A stretch of DNA of 64,000 nt from contig NZ_JAHXBN010000024.1 in the NCBI RefSeq assembly GCF_019924045.1, forward strand, positions 8,178 to 72,177. Direction: 5' to 3'. Both the position numbers and the translations under genes were made by a program. Source of the stretch: Dyadobacter fermentans. Lineage in GTDB: Bacteria; Bacteroidota; Bacteroidia; Cytophagales; Spirosomataceae. Below the pieces are notes generated by a model, which was given only the letters and a program-made list of their open reading frames with translations, was not told the origin of the DNA and did no database searches. Position 1 is the stretch's first letter, and the number at the start of each line of letters is the position of its first letter. Below are positions 41,772-50,110 of this stretch, piece by piece.

Positions 41772-42338
41772 ATGGGAAAGCAATTGGACCGGATCACTCC
41801 GGAATTGGAGTCGTTCATCAACAAACAGCACATCTACTTTGTTGCCACGGCGGCGGAAACGGGCACGGTGAACCTCTCACCCAAGGGAATGGACTCGCTT
41901 CGCATTCTTGGCCCTAACCGCGTCATGTGGCTGAACGTCACCGGCAGCGGCAACGAAACAGCGGCGCATTTACTGCTGAATGACCGCATCACCATTATGT
42001 TTTGCGCATTCGAGGGCAAACCGCTGATCCTGCGTCTGTACGGGCACGGCAAGGCTTACCATCCCGCCGACGCCGAATGGCACGAATACTACCCGCTCTT
42101 TACTCCACTCGAAGGTGCGCGGCAGTTGATAGACATACAAATAGACCTCGTCCAGACTTCATGCGGCATGGCTGTGCCGTTCATGGATTACAACCGCGAA
42201 CGGGACGAGTTAAACGCATGGGCCAGAAAACAGGGGCCGGACGGCATTCACAACTATTGGGCAAGGAAAAACATGGCCAGCATCGACGGTTTCGACACGG
42301 GCATCTTTGCCTCCACCCCTCCGGATGCAGGCAAATAA
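41772..42338 (+). CDS. Pyridoxamine 5'-phosphate oxidase-fold protein, copy 1
   Basis: 188 residues from the ATG at 41772; the upstream frame extends back into the ATPase gene and is ignored. The split-barrel flavin fold is suggested by FINKQHIYFVATAAETGTVNLSPKGMD, then VMWLNVTGSGNETAAHLL and ITIMFCAFEGKPLILRLYG, typical of the PNPOx-like family that binds FMN or F420. Residues C-terminal to about 130 are specific to a subgroup. Enzymatic role unknown; it may be a flavin reductase. It follows the ATPase by 23 bases on the same strand. Confidence 0.82.
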   Translation: MGKQLDRITPELESFINKQHIYFVATAAETGTVNLSPKGMDSLRILGPNRVMWLNVTGSGNETAAHLLLNDRITIMFCAFEGKPLILRLYGHGKAYHPADAEWHEYYPLFTPLEGARQLIDIQIDLVQTSCGMAVPFMDYNRERDELNAWARKQGPDGIHNYWARKNMASIDGFDTGIFASTPPDAGK

Positions 42339-42377
42339 ACACGCAGCAAGTACAACAGTACTGAACCTGCTGCGTGT
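42339..42377 (+). terminator. Hairpin directly after the PNPOx-fold gene
   Basis: Perfect 10-bp arms ACACGCAGCA (42339-42348) and TGCTGCGTGT (42368-42377), and a nested AGTAC-AACA-GTACT inside the loop. It begins immediately after the stop codon. There is no T tract. Confidence 0.6.
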
Positions 42378-42510
42378 CTCAATACAGGTTTCCTTGCACA
42401 AACGAATGATCGAATGTGAAAAACCAATCCGGTTTTTCCGATAGATACACTGGTTCAAAGGCGACTCAGAGCCGCCGATAAATCAGTGAAATCTACCGAA
42501 AAATAATTCT

Positions 42511-42789
42511 TCAAACGACTGGAACGGGAGTAATGCCTGCCACCTTTTCAAGGGCGATGGTGACCCTTTCGATGCGGTCGACGTTACCGCGACTGCTATC
42601 CGAAACTGCCTGTGCCACTGAGGTTAAGTAATCCCCTCCCAGCTTGGTGTTGAAGAATGGGTCCGCTTCCGCGAGCACTCCCCTCCAACTTTTACCGACA
42701 ATGTTTCTGGACTTAATGAACCTGACTAACAGGCGCTCCTTAATGGATAATCCACCATACTCGGAGACTCGGGCTTGAAGCTCAATCAT
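42511..42789 (-). CDS. Small conserved-looking protein of unknown function
   Basis: 92 residues from an ATG at 42789 (a longer frame begins at 42882 but its first 31 residues look non-coding). The text reads LSIKERLLVRFIKSRNIVGKSWRGVLAEADPFFNTKLGGDYLTSVAQAVSD, suggesting a helical protein with aromatic motifs (KSWRG, DPFFN). I do not recognise the family. It is divergent from the XRE regulator at 42916 and may be its target or partner. Confidence 0.5.
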   Translation of the reverse strand: MIELQARVSEYGGLSIKERLLVRFIKSRNIVGKSWRGVLAEADPFFNTKLGGDYLTSVAQAVSDSSRGNVDRIERVTIALEKVAGITPVPVV

Positions 42790-42915
42790 GAGATTGGTAT
42801 AGGGTGTGTAGAAAAATTGTAATTTGCGCTTTACTCTCGGTGTAAAACATACCGTATTCAAAAGTACAGAATAATTATACAAACGTCAAGTAATTTTATA
42901 TTAAACTTATAACTA

Positions 42916-43284
42916 ATGTCAATTGTTGGCGAAAGAATAAGAAAATGCCGCGAATTGGCGGGTTGGAACCAGCATAAGCTGGCCAAGGCTTTGAAAAAAT
43001 CTGGCAAAGCCGTGATATCAAACTGGGAAAACGGGAGAAACGATCCTTCGCTGGCTGAGCTCCGGATGATGGCGGAACTCTTCGATACAACGGTTGCCCA
43101 ACTCGTCGGCGAGGTACCGATGTTCGAAGAACCCCGCGAACAGTATATCATGATCAAGAAGGACGACCTGATCGATCTTCAGCGCAAGGCGCTCGAACTT
43201 GAAGCCGACCGGATCAATACCCTGAAAGAACAGTTGGAACAAGCTCAGAAAGGCGATGAACCCGGCGAGGAACCTGCGTCATAA
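42916..43284 (+). CDS. XRE-family transcriptional regulator
   Basis: 122 residues. The Cro/C1 HTH is at about 5-60: IGERIRKCRELAGWNQHKLAKAL-type text followed by GKAVISNWENGRNDPSLAELRMMAELF. The C-terminal part (about 85-115) is a charged coiled coil that probably mediates dimerisation. It is divergent from the small unknown gene at 42511 and converges on the MFS gene, overlapping it by 6 bases at the 3' ends. Confidence 0.82.
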   Translation: MSIVGERIRKCRELAGWNQHKLAKALKKSGKAVISNWENGRNDPSLAELRMMAELFDTTVAQLVGEVPMFEEPREQYIMIKKDDLIDLQRKALELEADRINTLKEQLEQAQKGDEPGEEPAS

Positions 43285-44490
43285 CGCCAGGTTGCGCTGA
43301 AACAACGACCGGAAACCCAATGCACAGGCACAGCTGGTGACGATCAGCAAGACCCACAAGGCGCTGTACCCCCAATGCCCGGCGACGTAGGCTCCTATGA
43401 CGGGGCCGATGATCTGCGCAACAGCCTGGGACACCGAATAGGCGGCTGAATATTTGCCCCGGTTCAGGTCGCTGGCACGGTTCATGACAAACGTACTCAG
43501 GTAAGGAAATGCCAGCATTTCGCCCGTTGTGAACAGCACAACCGTCGCAATAGCCAGGATTACCGGCAAAACATGCGGCACGATGAGTGCCAGAAATGCT
43601 ATCGCACTAAAAAGCGGGCCCGAAACCATGTAGAAGTAATCGGGTTTTCTATTGGCCAGATTTTGCACCAGCACCATTTCGAAGAGGGCGATGATCAGCC
43701 CATTCATGCCCAGCATAATCCCGATAGTCGATTCTCCTATGCCCATTTCCTCCTTCCAATACACGGGCACAAGCCTGAACAGCACCACAAAGCACAGCAT
43801 ATAAAGCGTAACCATCACGAGGAAGCGTACAAAAAATGCATCCTTCCAGGGAGAAGCCATACTTACGTCGGCCTCAGCGGGAAGGTCGTTTTTCGTAACA
43901 TGCTTTCTTTTAGGCAAGAGTACCACGATGAGCAGACCGGCCAGCACATATACTACACCGTCAACCCAGAACAGCAGGTGATAGTTAATGGCTGCCAACA
44001 ACCCTCCCACTCCGGTACCAAAGCCGAAACCGATATTAGTAGCAAGGCGGTTGAGCGCGTACGAGCGTATGAGGTTTTCTTGTGTAGAATAGGCCGCGAT
44101 GGCCGTTTGGTTCGCCGGTTTGAATGCTTCCACAAAAAAGCTAAGTACGACTATCAGCATGCAAAGTAACCCAAAATCGGTTACAAAGCTGAACAGGGTA
44201 AAGAATACGCCGCTCAATATCAGGCTACCGATCTGCACGGGCTGAAAACCCAGCTTATCCGTCAGGTAGCCCCCCGCCATAGCGCCCAGGACCGAGCCAA
44301 CCCCGAACAGCGTAATGATAAGCCCGGCGTCCTCGATGCTGCGGTGGAGGCTTTGGGTAATATACATACTCATAAACGGCACGGCCATATACCCGCAACG
44401 GTTCACCAAAATTACGAGGCTTAGCAACCAGGTTTCCCTGCTGAGGCCTGTGAACGACACCCTGTAAGCATCAATAACTTTCCTGATCAT
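43279..44490 (-). CDS. MFS transporter of the MocR operon
   Basis: 403 residues with 12 predicted membrane segments; motif A reads GGYLTDKLGFQPVQIGSLIL. It most resembles MdtH-like multidrug or metabolite exporters (opening NRCGYMAVPFMSMYIT). The start overlaps the end of the MocR gene by 4 bases, so the regulator and carrier are cotranslated. Substrate not predictable; the MocR/PNPOx context hints at an amino or vitamin B6-type compound. Confidence 0.85.
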   Translation of the reverse strand: MIRKVIDAYRVSFTGLSRETWLLSLVILVNRCGYMAVPFMSMYITQSLHRSIEDAGLIITLFGVGSVLGAMAGGYLTDKLGFQPVQIGSLILSGVFFTLFSFVTDFGLLCMLIVVLSFFVEAFKPANQTAIAAYSTQENLIRSYALNRLATNIGFGFGTGVGGLLAAINYHLLFWVDGVVYVLAGLLIVVLLPKRKHVTKNDLPAEADVSMASPWKDAFFVRFLVMVTLYMLCFVVLFRLVPVYWKEEMGIGESTIGIMLGMNGLIIALFEMVLVQNLANRKPDYFYMVSGPLFSAIAFLALIVPHVLPVILAIATVVLFTTGEMLAFPYLSTFVMNRASDLNRGKYSAAYSVSQAVAQIIGPVIGAYVAGHWGYSALWVLLIVTSCACALGFRSLFQRNLAL

Positions 44491-45956
44491 AGCAAATCCT
44501 TGATAATCTTTACGCTCTCTTCCAGTTCTCCCGGATCAGAAGAAGCGAATCCGAGGCGTATATAGTTCCTGAACTGTGCGGGATATCCGGCAACTTTTCC
44601 GTTGGCAAAATACAAATCCCTTTGTGCAGCCCTTTCTGCGAGCCTGGCAATATCAATTTTCGGGTCAAAGCGCGTCCATACGGCCATCCCGCCATCGGGA
44701 ATTTCGAAGCTGATATGGTCGGATAGCTCATGCTTTAACATTTCGCAAAACAAATCACGGCGCTGTTTATAAACCCGCACCGATTTCCGCAAATGCCGTT
44801 GAATAACTCCGGTTTGAAGGAGCTCAGCGATGGCATTTTCGAGCATGGTATCCCCTTGCCTGTCAATAATGCGCCGCAATGAGGCCAGATGTGCGATCAC
44901 ATCTTCCGGCCCTACCAGATAGCCGACGCGAAATGCGGGCGAAATCGTTTTCGTGAATGATCCGCAGTAAAGTACCATTCCGGCCTGATCGGCCCCGAAA
45001 AGCGGCAATAGCGGTTTGCTCAGATAATGGAAATCATAGTCATAATCATCCTCAAAAATCACAAATCCATATTTCTCCGCAAGTTTCAGGAGCTTGATCC
45101 GGCGATCGGGCCGCAAAGCAACGGTGGTAGGATACTGATGATGGGAAGTAACATACACCATTCGCACCGGCTGCTTCAAGCATATTTCTTCCAGGGCATC
45201 GATATCCATACCGTGCTCATCCACAGGCACATGACAAATATTGGCACCAGCCTGGATAAAGTTCATCGAGGCGCCGAACCACCCTGGCGAATCGGTAACG
45301 ACACAATCGCCGGGTTTCACCAGGCTCGTCACGGCCAGGTACATACCCATGATCATACCTCTCACGATCAATATATTAGCCGGTGAAGTTTTCAGACCGC
45401 GCGTCTCGTTCAAATGGGCCGACAGCTCCTGCCTCAGCCAGTTTGTACCGCTCGTTTCGCCATAACCGAGCCGCGCATAGGCGTTACCATGCAGCAACTG
45501 GCTCCGATATGCCCGCGACAAGTCTTCCAGCGGCGCAAGCCTCGGATCCGGAAATCCATCGTCGAGATGGAGCCGCGAGCCGGCTTTCAGCACTGCACGG
45601 TTTAAATGGTCTGGTTTTTCAAATTGAAAACCCGCTTTTTTCAGCGGGTCCCGACCGACCGATATTTCCACTGGTAATGGAAGCGGTCGCAAGTCGGGCA
45701 AGTTCCGGGCTACAAATGTGCCATTCCCCGTCTGGCTTTCCAGCCAGCCTTGGGCGAGCAATTCATCATATGCCTGTACGACTGTCCTTCTGTGTACTTT
45801 CAAAATAGCCGCCAACTGCCTGGTACTCAATAACCGATAGCCCGATTGTAATGTACCGTTCTTGATTAGCGACATCAGCTGATTGGCGATTTGGAGGTAT
45901 ACCGGCTGCTTCCCCCCTTTGTCGGGGGTGATCAGCGTAGACAGCACATTCATCAT
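44487..45956 (-). CDS. MocR-type regulator (GntR HTH plus aminotransferase domain), copy 2
   Basis: 489 residues, PdxR-like. The winged HTH reads QPVYLQIANQLMSLIKNGTLQSGYRLLSTRQLAAILKVHRRTVVQAYDELLAQGWL. The PLP domain has YVTSHHQYPTTVALRPDRR, FEDDYDYDFHY and the Lys in GSFTKTISPAFRVGYL. It is divergent from a PNPOx-fold gene at 46036, exactly the arrangement known for PdxR-like regulators of B6 genes. It is cotranscribed with an MFS carrier. Copy 1 at 38132 belongs to a different subgroup. Confidence 0.88.
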   Translation of the reverse strand: MMNVLSTLITPDKGGKQPVYLQIANQLMSLIKNGTLQSGYRLLSTRQLAAILKVHRRTVVQAYDELLAQGWLESQTGNGTFVARNLPDLRPLPLPVEISVGRDPLKKAGFQFEKPDHLNRAVLKAGSRLHLDDGFPDPRLAPLEDLSRAYRSQLLHGNAYARLGYGETSGTNWLRQELSAHLNETRGLKTSPANILIVRGMIMGMYLAVTSLVKPGDCVVTDSPGWFGASMNFIQAGANICHVPVDEHGMDIDALEEICLKQPVRMVYVTSHHQYPTTVALRPDRRIKLLKLAEKYGFVIFEDDYDYDFHYLSKPLLPLFGADQAGMVLYCGSFTKTISPAFRVGYLVGPEDVIAHLASLRRIIDRQGDTMLENAIAELLQTGVIQRHLRKSVRVYKQRRDLFCEMLKHELSDHISFEIPDGGMAVWTRFDPKIDIARLAERAAQRDLYFANGKVAGYPAQFRNYIRLGFASSDPGELEESVKIIKDLL

Positions 45957-46011
45957 AATTGGACTACCACTATTTAAAATATTGGATTAGATAGATAGGC
46001 CAATTAAGCCA

Positions 46012-46019
46012 TAATTTTG
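46012..46019 (+). promoter_or_regulatory. -7 box of the second PNPOx-fold gene
   Basis: TAATTTTG, matching TAnnTTTG, ends 16 bases before the start codon, giving a very short leader. It lies in the 79-base gap to the divergent MocR gene, which should regulate it. Confidence 0.45.
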
Positions 46020-46035
46020 AAGAAAAACAACGCAG

Positions 46036-46665
46036 ATGAGCACACCACCACCCTATCTCGTACCCAGCCGGGCGGCCAAGCGCACGCATTACGAACACGA
46101 AACGATCTCCGCAATCCTGGACGAGGCACTGTTTTGCACTATTAGCTATGCGGTAGACAATAAGCCGTTCTCCATTCCGACGGCTTTTGTCCGCTATGAA
46201 GACAAAATTTACATTCATGGCTCTGTTGGCAGCCATTTCATCAGAACAATCGAAACGGGAATACAGGTTTGTATTTCCGTCATGCTGACCGACGCGCTCG
46301 TCGTTGCGAAATCGGCATTCAGCCACTCGGTCAATTACCGGTCGGTGATTATTTTTTCCAAAGCGGAAAAGATCGAAGATATCGAAACAAAACGGGCGGC
46401 ATTTGAATGGCTTACCAATAAAATAGTACCGGACAGCTGGGATTACCTCCGTCCGATGACCGACAGCGAGGTAAGAAAAACGACTGCACTCGCATTCTCT
46501 TTCGACGAAGCCTCAGCCAAAATGCGCGATGGTATGCCGAAAGACGAGCCGGAGGATCAGGAACTGCCTATTTGGTCGGGCCTCATTCCCCTGCAAACTT
46601 TACGAGGCAAGCCGGTTGCCGATGAATCGAGCCAAAATATTCCACTTCCTCAACATTTAAGTTAA
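46036..46665 (+). CDS. Pyridoxamine 5'-phosphate oxidase-fold protein, copy 2 (Nim-like)
   Basis: 209 residues. SRAAKRTHYEHETISAILDEALFCTISYAVDNKPFSIPTAFVRYEDKIYIHGSVGSHFI is the split-barrel flavin-binding start of the PNPOx-like family, with the wording of the nitroimidazole-resistance/flavin-nucleotide-binding subgroup. Divergent from a MocR regulator. It may use FMN for a reduction; the substrate is unknown and drug resistance should not be assumed. Confidence 0.85.
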   Translation: MSTPPPYLVPSRAAKRTHYEHETISAILDEALFCTISYAVDNKPFSIPTAFVRYEDKIYIHGSVGSHFIRTIETGIQVCISVMLTDALVVAKSAFSHSVNYRSVIIFSKAEKIEDIETKRAAFEWLTNKIVPDSWDYLRPMTDSEVRKTTALAFSFDEASAKMRDGMPKDEPEDQELPIWSGLIPLQTLRGKPVADESSQNIPLPQHLS

Positions 46666-46743
46666 CCGCATGCAACTTTGATACCGGTTCGAGCATCTTT
46701 CGGGCAAATTCACCTGCAATATCACACCCAAATGTTGCACTTC

Positions 46744-46977
46744 ATGTCAGGAAAGGAAATATTCGACCGGTATCAACTGGCGGCATTAAAGAACGGCCTG
46801 GGTTCTCACGAATTCAATTATGGGAACATACTGTACCAGGCGCTGCGCATCGAGGGGGAAGAAAAGGTTTTTCAGCTGCTTGAATTGGCCGAAAATTCGG
46901 GCAAACGCATCGCACTCGCTTATTCTGCACTGCATACGGAAAGCGGCGGCGAGCCGAATATGGTGATACTTGTCTGA
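46744..46977 (+). CDS. Small protein of unknown function
   Basis: 77 residues from the ATG at 46744 (alternatives at 46732 and a TTG at 46678 are possible). The text SGKEIFDRYQLAALKNGLGSHEFNYGNILYQALRIEGEEKVFQLLELAENSGKRI looks like a compact helical protein. No family recognised. It follows the PNPOx-fold gene on the same strand. Confidence 0.45.
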   Translation: MSGKEIFDRYQLAALKNGLGSHEFNYGNILYQALRIEGEEKVFQLLELAENSGKRIALAYSALHTESGGEPNMVILV

Positions 46978-47090
46978 TAGTTGACTATTTATAAAATTTC
47001 CCCACCTCAAAACACCCGATTCCTTTTGATTTGCGGGTATCCGTGCCGAATTTTGGCGTCTACGAATGCCTCATTGAATTTGCAGATTAT

Positions 47091-47960
47091 ATGGAATTTC
47101 TCGTTGTTATCGCCTTTTTTGGTTATATCTACTACCTGCGCAATTATGCCGACCTGCGTACACCCAGTGAAAAGGAAGCCGCGGCGCTCGCCGAAGGAAT
47201 AACGCTGTATGAAAACGGGCAAACCGACGAAGCATTTACTTATTTCGATTCCAGGATCAGGCAAAAACCTAAGTCATGCATTGCGTATCTGTATCGGGGC
47301 TTGTGCCAGAAAAAGCTTCAAAATCCCGACGCGGCAATCACCGACATACAAGCGGGGTTAAGCTACGATGATCAGGTTTTCCCGCTTTACCTCGAACTCG
47401 GAAAACTGTATCTCGACCAAAATCGGCCCGCCGAAGCACTGGTTGCGCTAAACAAGGCCGTGGCATTGTCGGAAGAAACCAGTACCGATGCTTATCACTT
47501 GCGCGCAAATGCATTCACACAGCTCGGCCGCGAAGCAGAGGCGGCCCGGGACGCTGCGCATGAAATCGAATTGAAGGAGATTTTATTGAAGAATCCCAAA
47601 GCATCGCCTGCCGCCAAAGCTTCGTTTTTCGATAAAAGACTGGCTATCAACATGGTGATAATCGTCCTGACGAGTGCATTGCTTGTGTATGTCATCAAAA
47701 ATGCGGAGAGCATTCACCTGCCCTATCTCGTGGCCGTTTTTGCGGCAATCTGTATCGGCTTTGTTGAACCTTACAAAGGCTGGCTGCTGGCCATTATGCA
47801 GTGCATTCTCCTGTCAATGGGCTATTTCCTGCTTACTTCTCTCCCCGGGGACCAGGCGCGGCAGGAGCTGGAAAATTTTAGCCTCTACGGCTCGATGATC
47901 CTGACCTTCGCCGCCAGTTTTTTGGGAGGCTTTTTGAAGCGGGCGTTGAATATGAAGTAA
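47091..47960 (+). CDS. Membrane-anchored TPR protein
   Basis: 289 residues from the ATG at 47091; a frame from a TTG at 47031 is longer but not needed. An N-terminal helix (MEFLVVIAFFGYIYYLRNY) is followed by about four tetratricopeptide repeats (roughly 30-170: ALAEGITLYENGQTDEAFTYFD and similar), and then three or four hydrophobic helices (190-280). TPR domains bind partner proteins. The membrane helices at both ends should place it in the inner membrane. No partner is identifiable. Confidence 0.75.
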   Translation: MEFLVVIAFFGYIYYLRNYADLRTPSEKEAAALAEGITLYENGQTDEAFTYFDSRIRQKPKSCIAYLYRGLCQKKLQNPDAAITDIQAGLSYDDQVFPLYLELGKLYLDQNRPAEALVALNKAVALSEETSTDAYHLRANAFTQLGREAEAARDAAHEIELKEILLKNPKASPAAKASFFDKRLAINMVIIVLTSALLVYVIKNAESIHLPYLVAVFAAICIGFVEPYKGWLLAIMQCILLSMGYFLLTSLPGDQARQELENFSLYGSMILTFAASFLGGFLKRALNMK

Positions 47961-48003
47961 ATAGCTGGCACAAACCCGGTATCCACTTGCCGCTCGTGCC
48001 GCG

Positions 48004-48261
48004 CTATCTGCGAATGGAAATCCTTTTGGAAATCATGGACCCATCCCAGCATGTGATTACCAGGGAGTAAAGCCCGCGCTTCAAATGCGACACATCGACC
48101 GTGCCGTTCTGTTTTTCTTTCAACGAGATCGCCTGGCCTGCGCGCGTCCAGGCCACAATTGTAGCTACTTCCATCCTCGACATACCGGAGATCCGAACTT
48201 CGTCCTTGGCCGGGTTAGGGGAAATAGTGACCTCTCGCTTCAAATCTTCTGTTTTTTTCAT
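48004..48261 (-). CDS. Orphan T9SS C-terminal sorting domain protein
   Basis: 85 residues: short polar N-terminus (MKKTEDLKREV), then ISPNPAKDEVRISGM and GLYSLVITCWDGSMISKRISIRR, the type IX secretion C-terminal domain. There is no signal peptide and no cargo domain, so it could not itself reach the T9SS machinery. Either it is the 3' remnant of a lost secreted protein or a small cytosolic protein of new use. The region upstream has no in-frame continuation within the nearby 190 bases. Confidence 0.55.
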   Translation of the reverse strand: MKKTEDLKREVTISPNPAKDEVRISGMSRMEVATIVAWTRAGQAISLKEKQNGTVDVSHLKRGLYSLVITCWDGSMISKRISIRR

Positions 48262-48393
48262 GTTGGGATGCTAGTGGGTGTCGGGCACATTTAAATCTGT
48301 GCTTTTGAATAATCTCGTGCAATTTGAAAATACCACCCGCCCCTGTCAAATACGTTGTTCAAACGGCAGGCAGGCAATGACCAAACGGAAGCA

Positions 48394-48432
48394 TAAAAAA
48401 AGCGCAGCCCGATAAACCGGGCCACGCGCGCG
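48394..48432 (-). terminator. Intrinsic terminator of the methyltransferase gene
   Basis: On the minus strand GCGC..GGCCCG, a short loop and CGGGC..GCGC form a GC-rich stem ending in TTTTTTT. It lies about 25 bases after the methyltransferase stop. Confidence 0.8.
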
Positions 48433-48455
48433 TAAGAGTCGAAGTGGTTGTTGTG

Positions 48456-49154
48456 TTATTTGGCCAAAACCAGCAGTGAGAACCCGCCTACTGCTTTTAC
48501 CGCCAGCTCCGGACTAACCGTGTATAGCACCTTTCTGAAAGAGTTGACGACCTTTCCGTTGAAATTGTGTTTGCCGTAATTCAATTCAAGCTCCGAAAGC
48601 GTGTAAAACCAATCGACTACTTCCAGACCGCAATCTTTCAGAGTGTTGATAGCCATTTCGCGCGTAAAATGATGAATATGGCCTACTGAATGCCTTAGCT
48701 TCATTAAATGGCCCGTAAATGCGGCCAGGGCTGAAAAATCAAGTGGAATATGGAAAATCTTGTATTCCGCATGACGGGCGCTTTTCCTGATAAAATCGAA
48801 GTAGTTCTCGACATGCTCGAACACGTCGATCATCAACAGAAGGTCGAACTTTTCGTTCGTCTGTAACAGGTCATCGTTGAAGAATTTCAAACGGTCTTTT
48901 TCCCGCGACTTGCAAAACTCGTACGCATCCGGTGAAATATCGTAGCCATAAAGCTTCACAGCCTTATCTTCCCAGCGGTCATGGATTTGGTTAAGGATTT
49001 CCCCTGCCCCACACCCGATCTCTACGATGGATTTGGGATGCAGGTTATTCTTTTTCAGCATTTTGATAATCTGAGTGGCCTTCCAGGGCGAATCTTCGAT
49101 GTGCCAGCTGGGGTTGGCACTCAGGTAATCAGATGAAGCATTTACATAATCCAT
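48456..49154 (-). CDS. Class I SAM-dependent methyltransferase
   Basis: 232 residues from the ATG at 49154 (MDYVNASSDYL); the frame extends to 49205 without need. Motif I reads SIVEIGCGAGEILNQI, and YGYDISPDAYEF and LLLMIDVFEHVENY give the second Asp and the post-motif strand, as in the Methyltransf_23-type enzymes. C-terminal helices and the IHHFTREMAINTLKDCGLEVVDW text are typical. Substrate unknown. Confidence 0.85.
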   Translation of the reverse strand: MDYVNASSDYLSANPSWHIEDSPWKATQIIKMLKKNNLHPKSIVEIGCGAGEILNQIHDRWEDKAVKLYGYDISPDAYEFCKSREKDRLKFFNDDLLQTNEKFDLLLMIDVFEHVENYFDFIRKSARHAEYKIFHIPLDFSALAAFTGHLMKLRHSVGHIHHFTREMAINTLKDCGLEVVDWFYTLSELELNYGKHNFNGKVVNSFRKVLYTVSPELAVKAVGGFSLLVLAK

Positions 49155-49291
49155 AGTTCTGTGCGAGTTGTTGAGTTTTAAATACCAGGTTCGTACCAAA
49201 TACAAGCAAAGTTAGTCACGAATTGAAATTACCCCCTGTCAATTGTGCAAAATGCTTGGCTCAGTTATTGTTAGGAGAAAAATAAAAAATA

Positions 49292-49558
49292 ATGGCTATG
49301 ATCACACAGGAACAACAACGACTCCAAGACAAAATCCTCGCGAAAAGACAGCAGATTGATTTTGAGCGTACCAGCCTGGAAGAAACTATCGCGTTCTCGT
49401 CGGAAAACCGTGAGAACCCGGACGTTATGGAAGAAACAAAAAATTTTGACGACCCGGCGCAAAATGCGGCCGACAGCGCGGAAATGAAGTCGCTGAGAGC
49501 TGCGGAACGTGAACTGGAAGATTTGTTGCGTCAGTTGGAAGCATTAAAGGGTAAATAA
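49292..49558 (+). CDS. Small coiled-coil protein of unknown function
   Basis: 88 residues, almost all charged helix (QQRLQDKILAKRQQIDFE; LRAAERELEDLLRQLEALKGK) with an acidic middle. I do not recognise it. Its stop lies 4 bases before the stop of the convergent YceI gene. Confidence 0.5.
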   Translation: MAMITQEQQRLQDKILAKRQQIDFERTSLEETIAFSSENRENPDVMEETKNFDDPAQNAADSAEMKSLRAAERELEDLLRQLEALKGK

Positions 49559-49562
49559 ATGC

Positions 49563-50099
49563 TCACTCCAACGCAAGAACTGGCACAGACACTTCCACAC
49601 TTGTAGAATCCGATTCTTTACCGCTCACTTTCCCAATTCCGAAATCACCACGGTTAACTTTAAACTTCCCGTAAAACAGGTGCTGACCACCAGTACTTGT
49701 GAATGCGAAAGGTATCGATAGCTCTTTTCTTATTCCTCTCAATTCGAGCTCTCCGTGGACGACGAAACCGGTATCTGTCCGGCTTACCGCTTTCGATACA
49801 AAATAAATACGCGGGTATCTATCTGCATCGAACCACTTCTCGCCCCTCGCATGCTTGTTTTTCAGCTCTATTCCGGTGTCGATCGAGGCAACGTCCACGG
49901 ACACTTCGAAATGAGAATCGTCCGGATGCAGGGGATCAAAACGGATATTTCCTTCTATTTTTTGGAAAGAACCATGCGCATACTTTCCATCAAACCTGAT
50001 CTGATAGCCTTCCGCAATGCGCCAACCCGCCACCATAGCGAATGCATATCCACTAACTACCAATGAACTGACCGCTGTTAAATATTTTCTCATTGTCAT
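49563..50099 (-). CDS. YceI-family periplasmic lipid-binding protein
   Basis: 178 residues. A signal-like N-terminus is followed by the YceI lipocalin-like barrel: HGSFQKIEGNIRFDPLHPDDSHFEVSVDVASIDTGIELKNKHARGEKWFDADRYPRIYFVSKAV, with the conserved FDA..YP motif, and VHGELELRGIRKELSIPFAF. The family binds isoprenoids or amphiphiles. It is transcribed together with the AraC gene 11 bases upstream. Confidence 0.9.
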   Translation of the reverse strand: MTMRKYLTAVSSLVVSGYAFAMVAGWRIAEGYQIRFDGKYAHGSFQKIEGNIRFDPLHPDDSHFEVSVDVASIDTGIELKNKHARGEKWFDADRYPRIYFVSKAVSRTDTGFVVHGELELRGIRKELSIPFAFTSTGGQHLFYGKFKVNRGDFGIGKVSGKESDSTSVEVSVPVLALE

Positions 50100-50110
50100 G
50101 TTTGATATTA

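Noticed and set aside
46036..46665. Nitroimidazole-resistance gene
   Set aside because: Only the general PNPOx flavin fold is supported; the MocR context points to metabolism.
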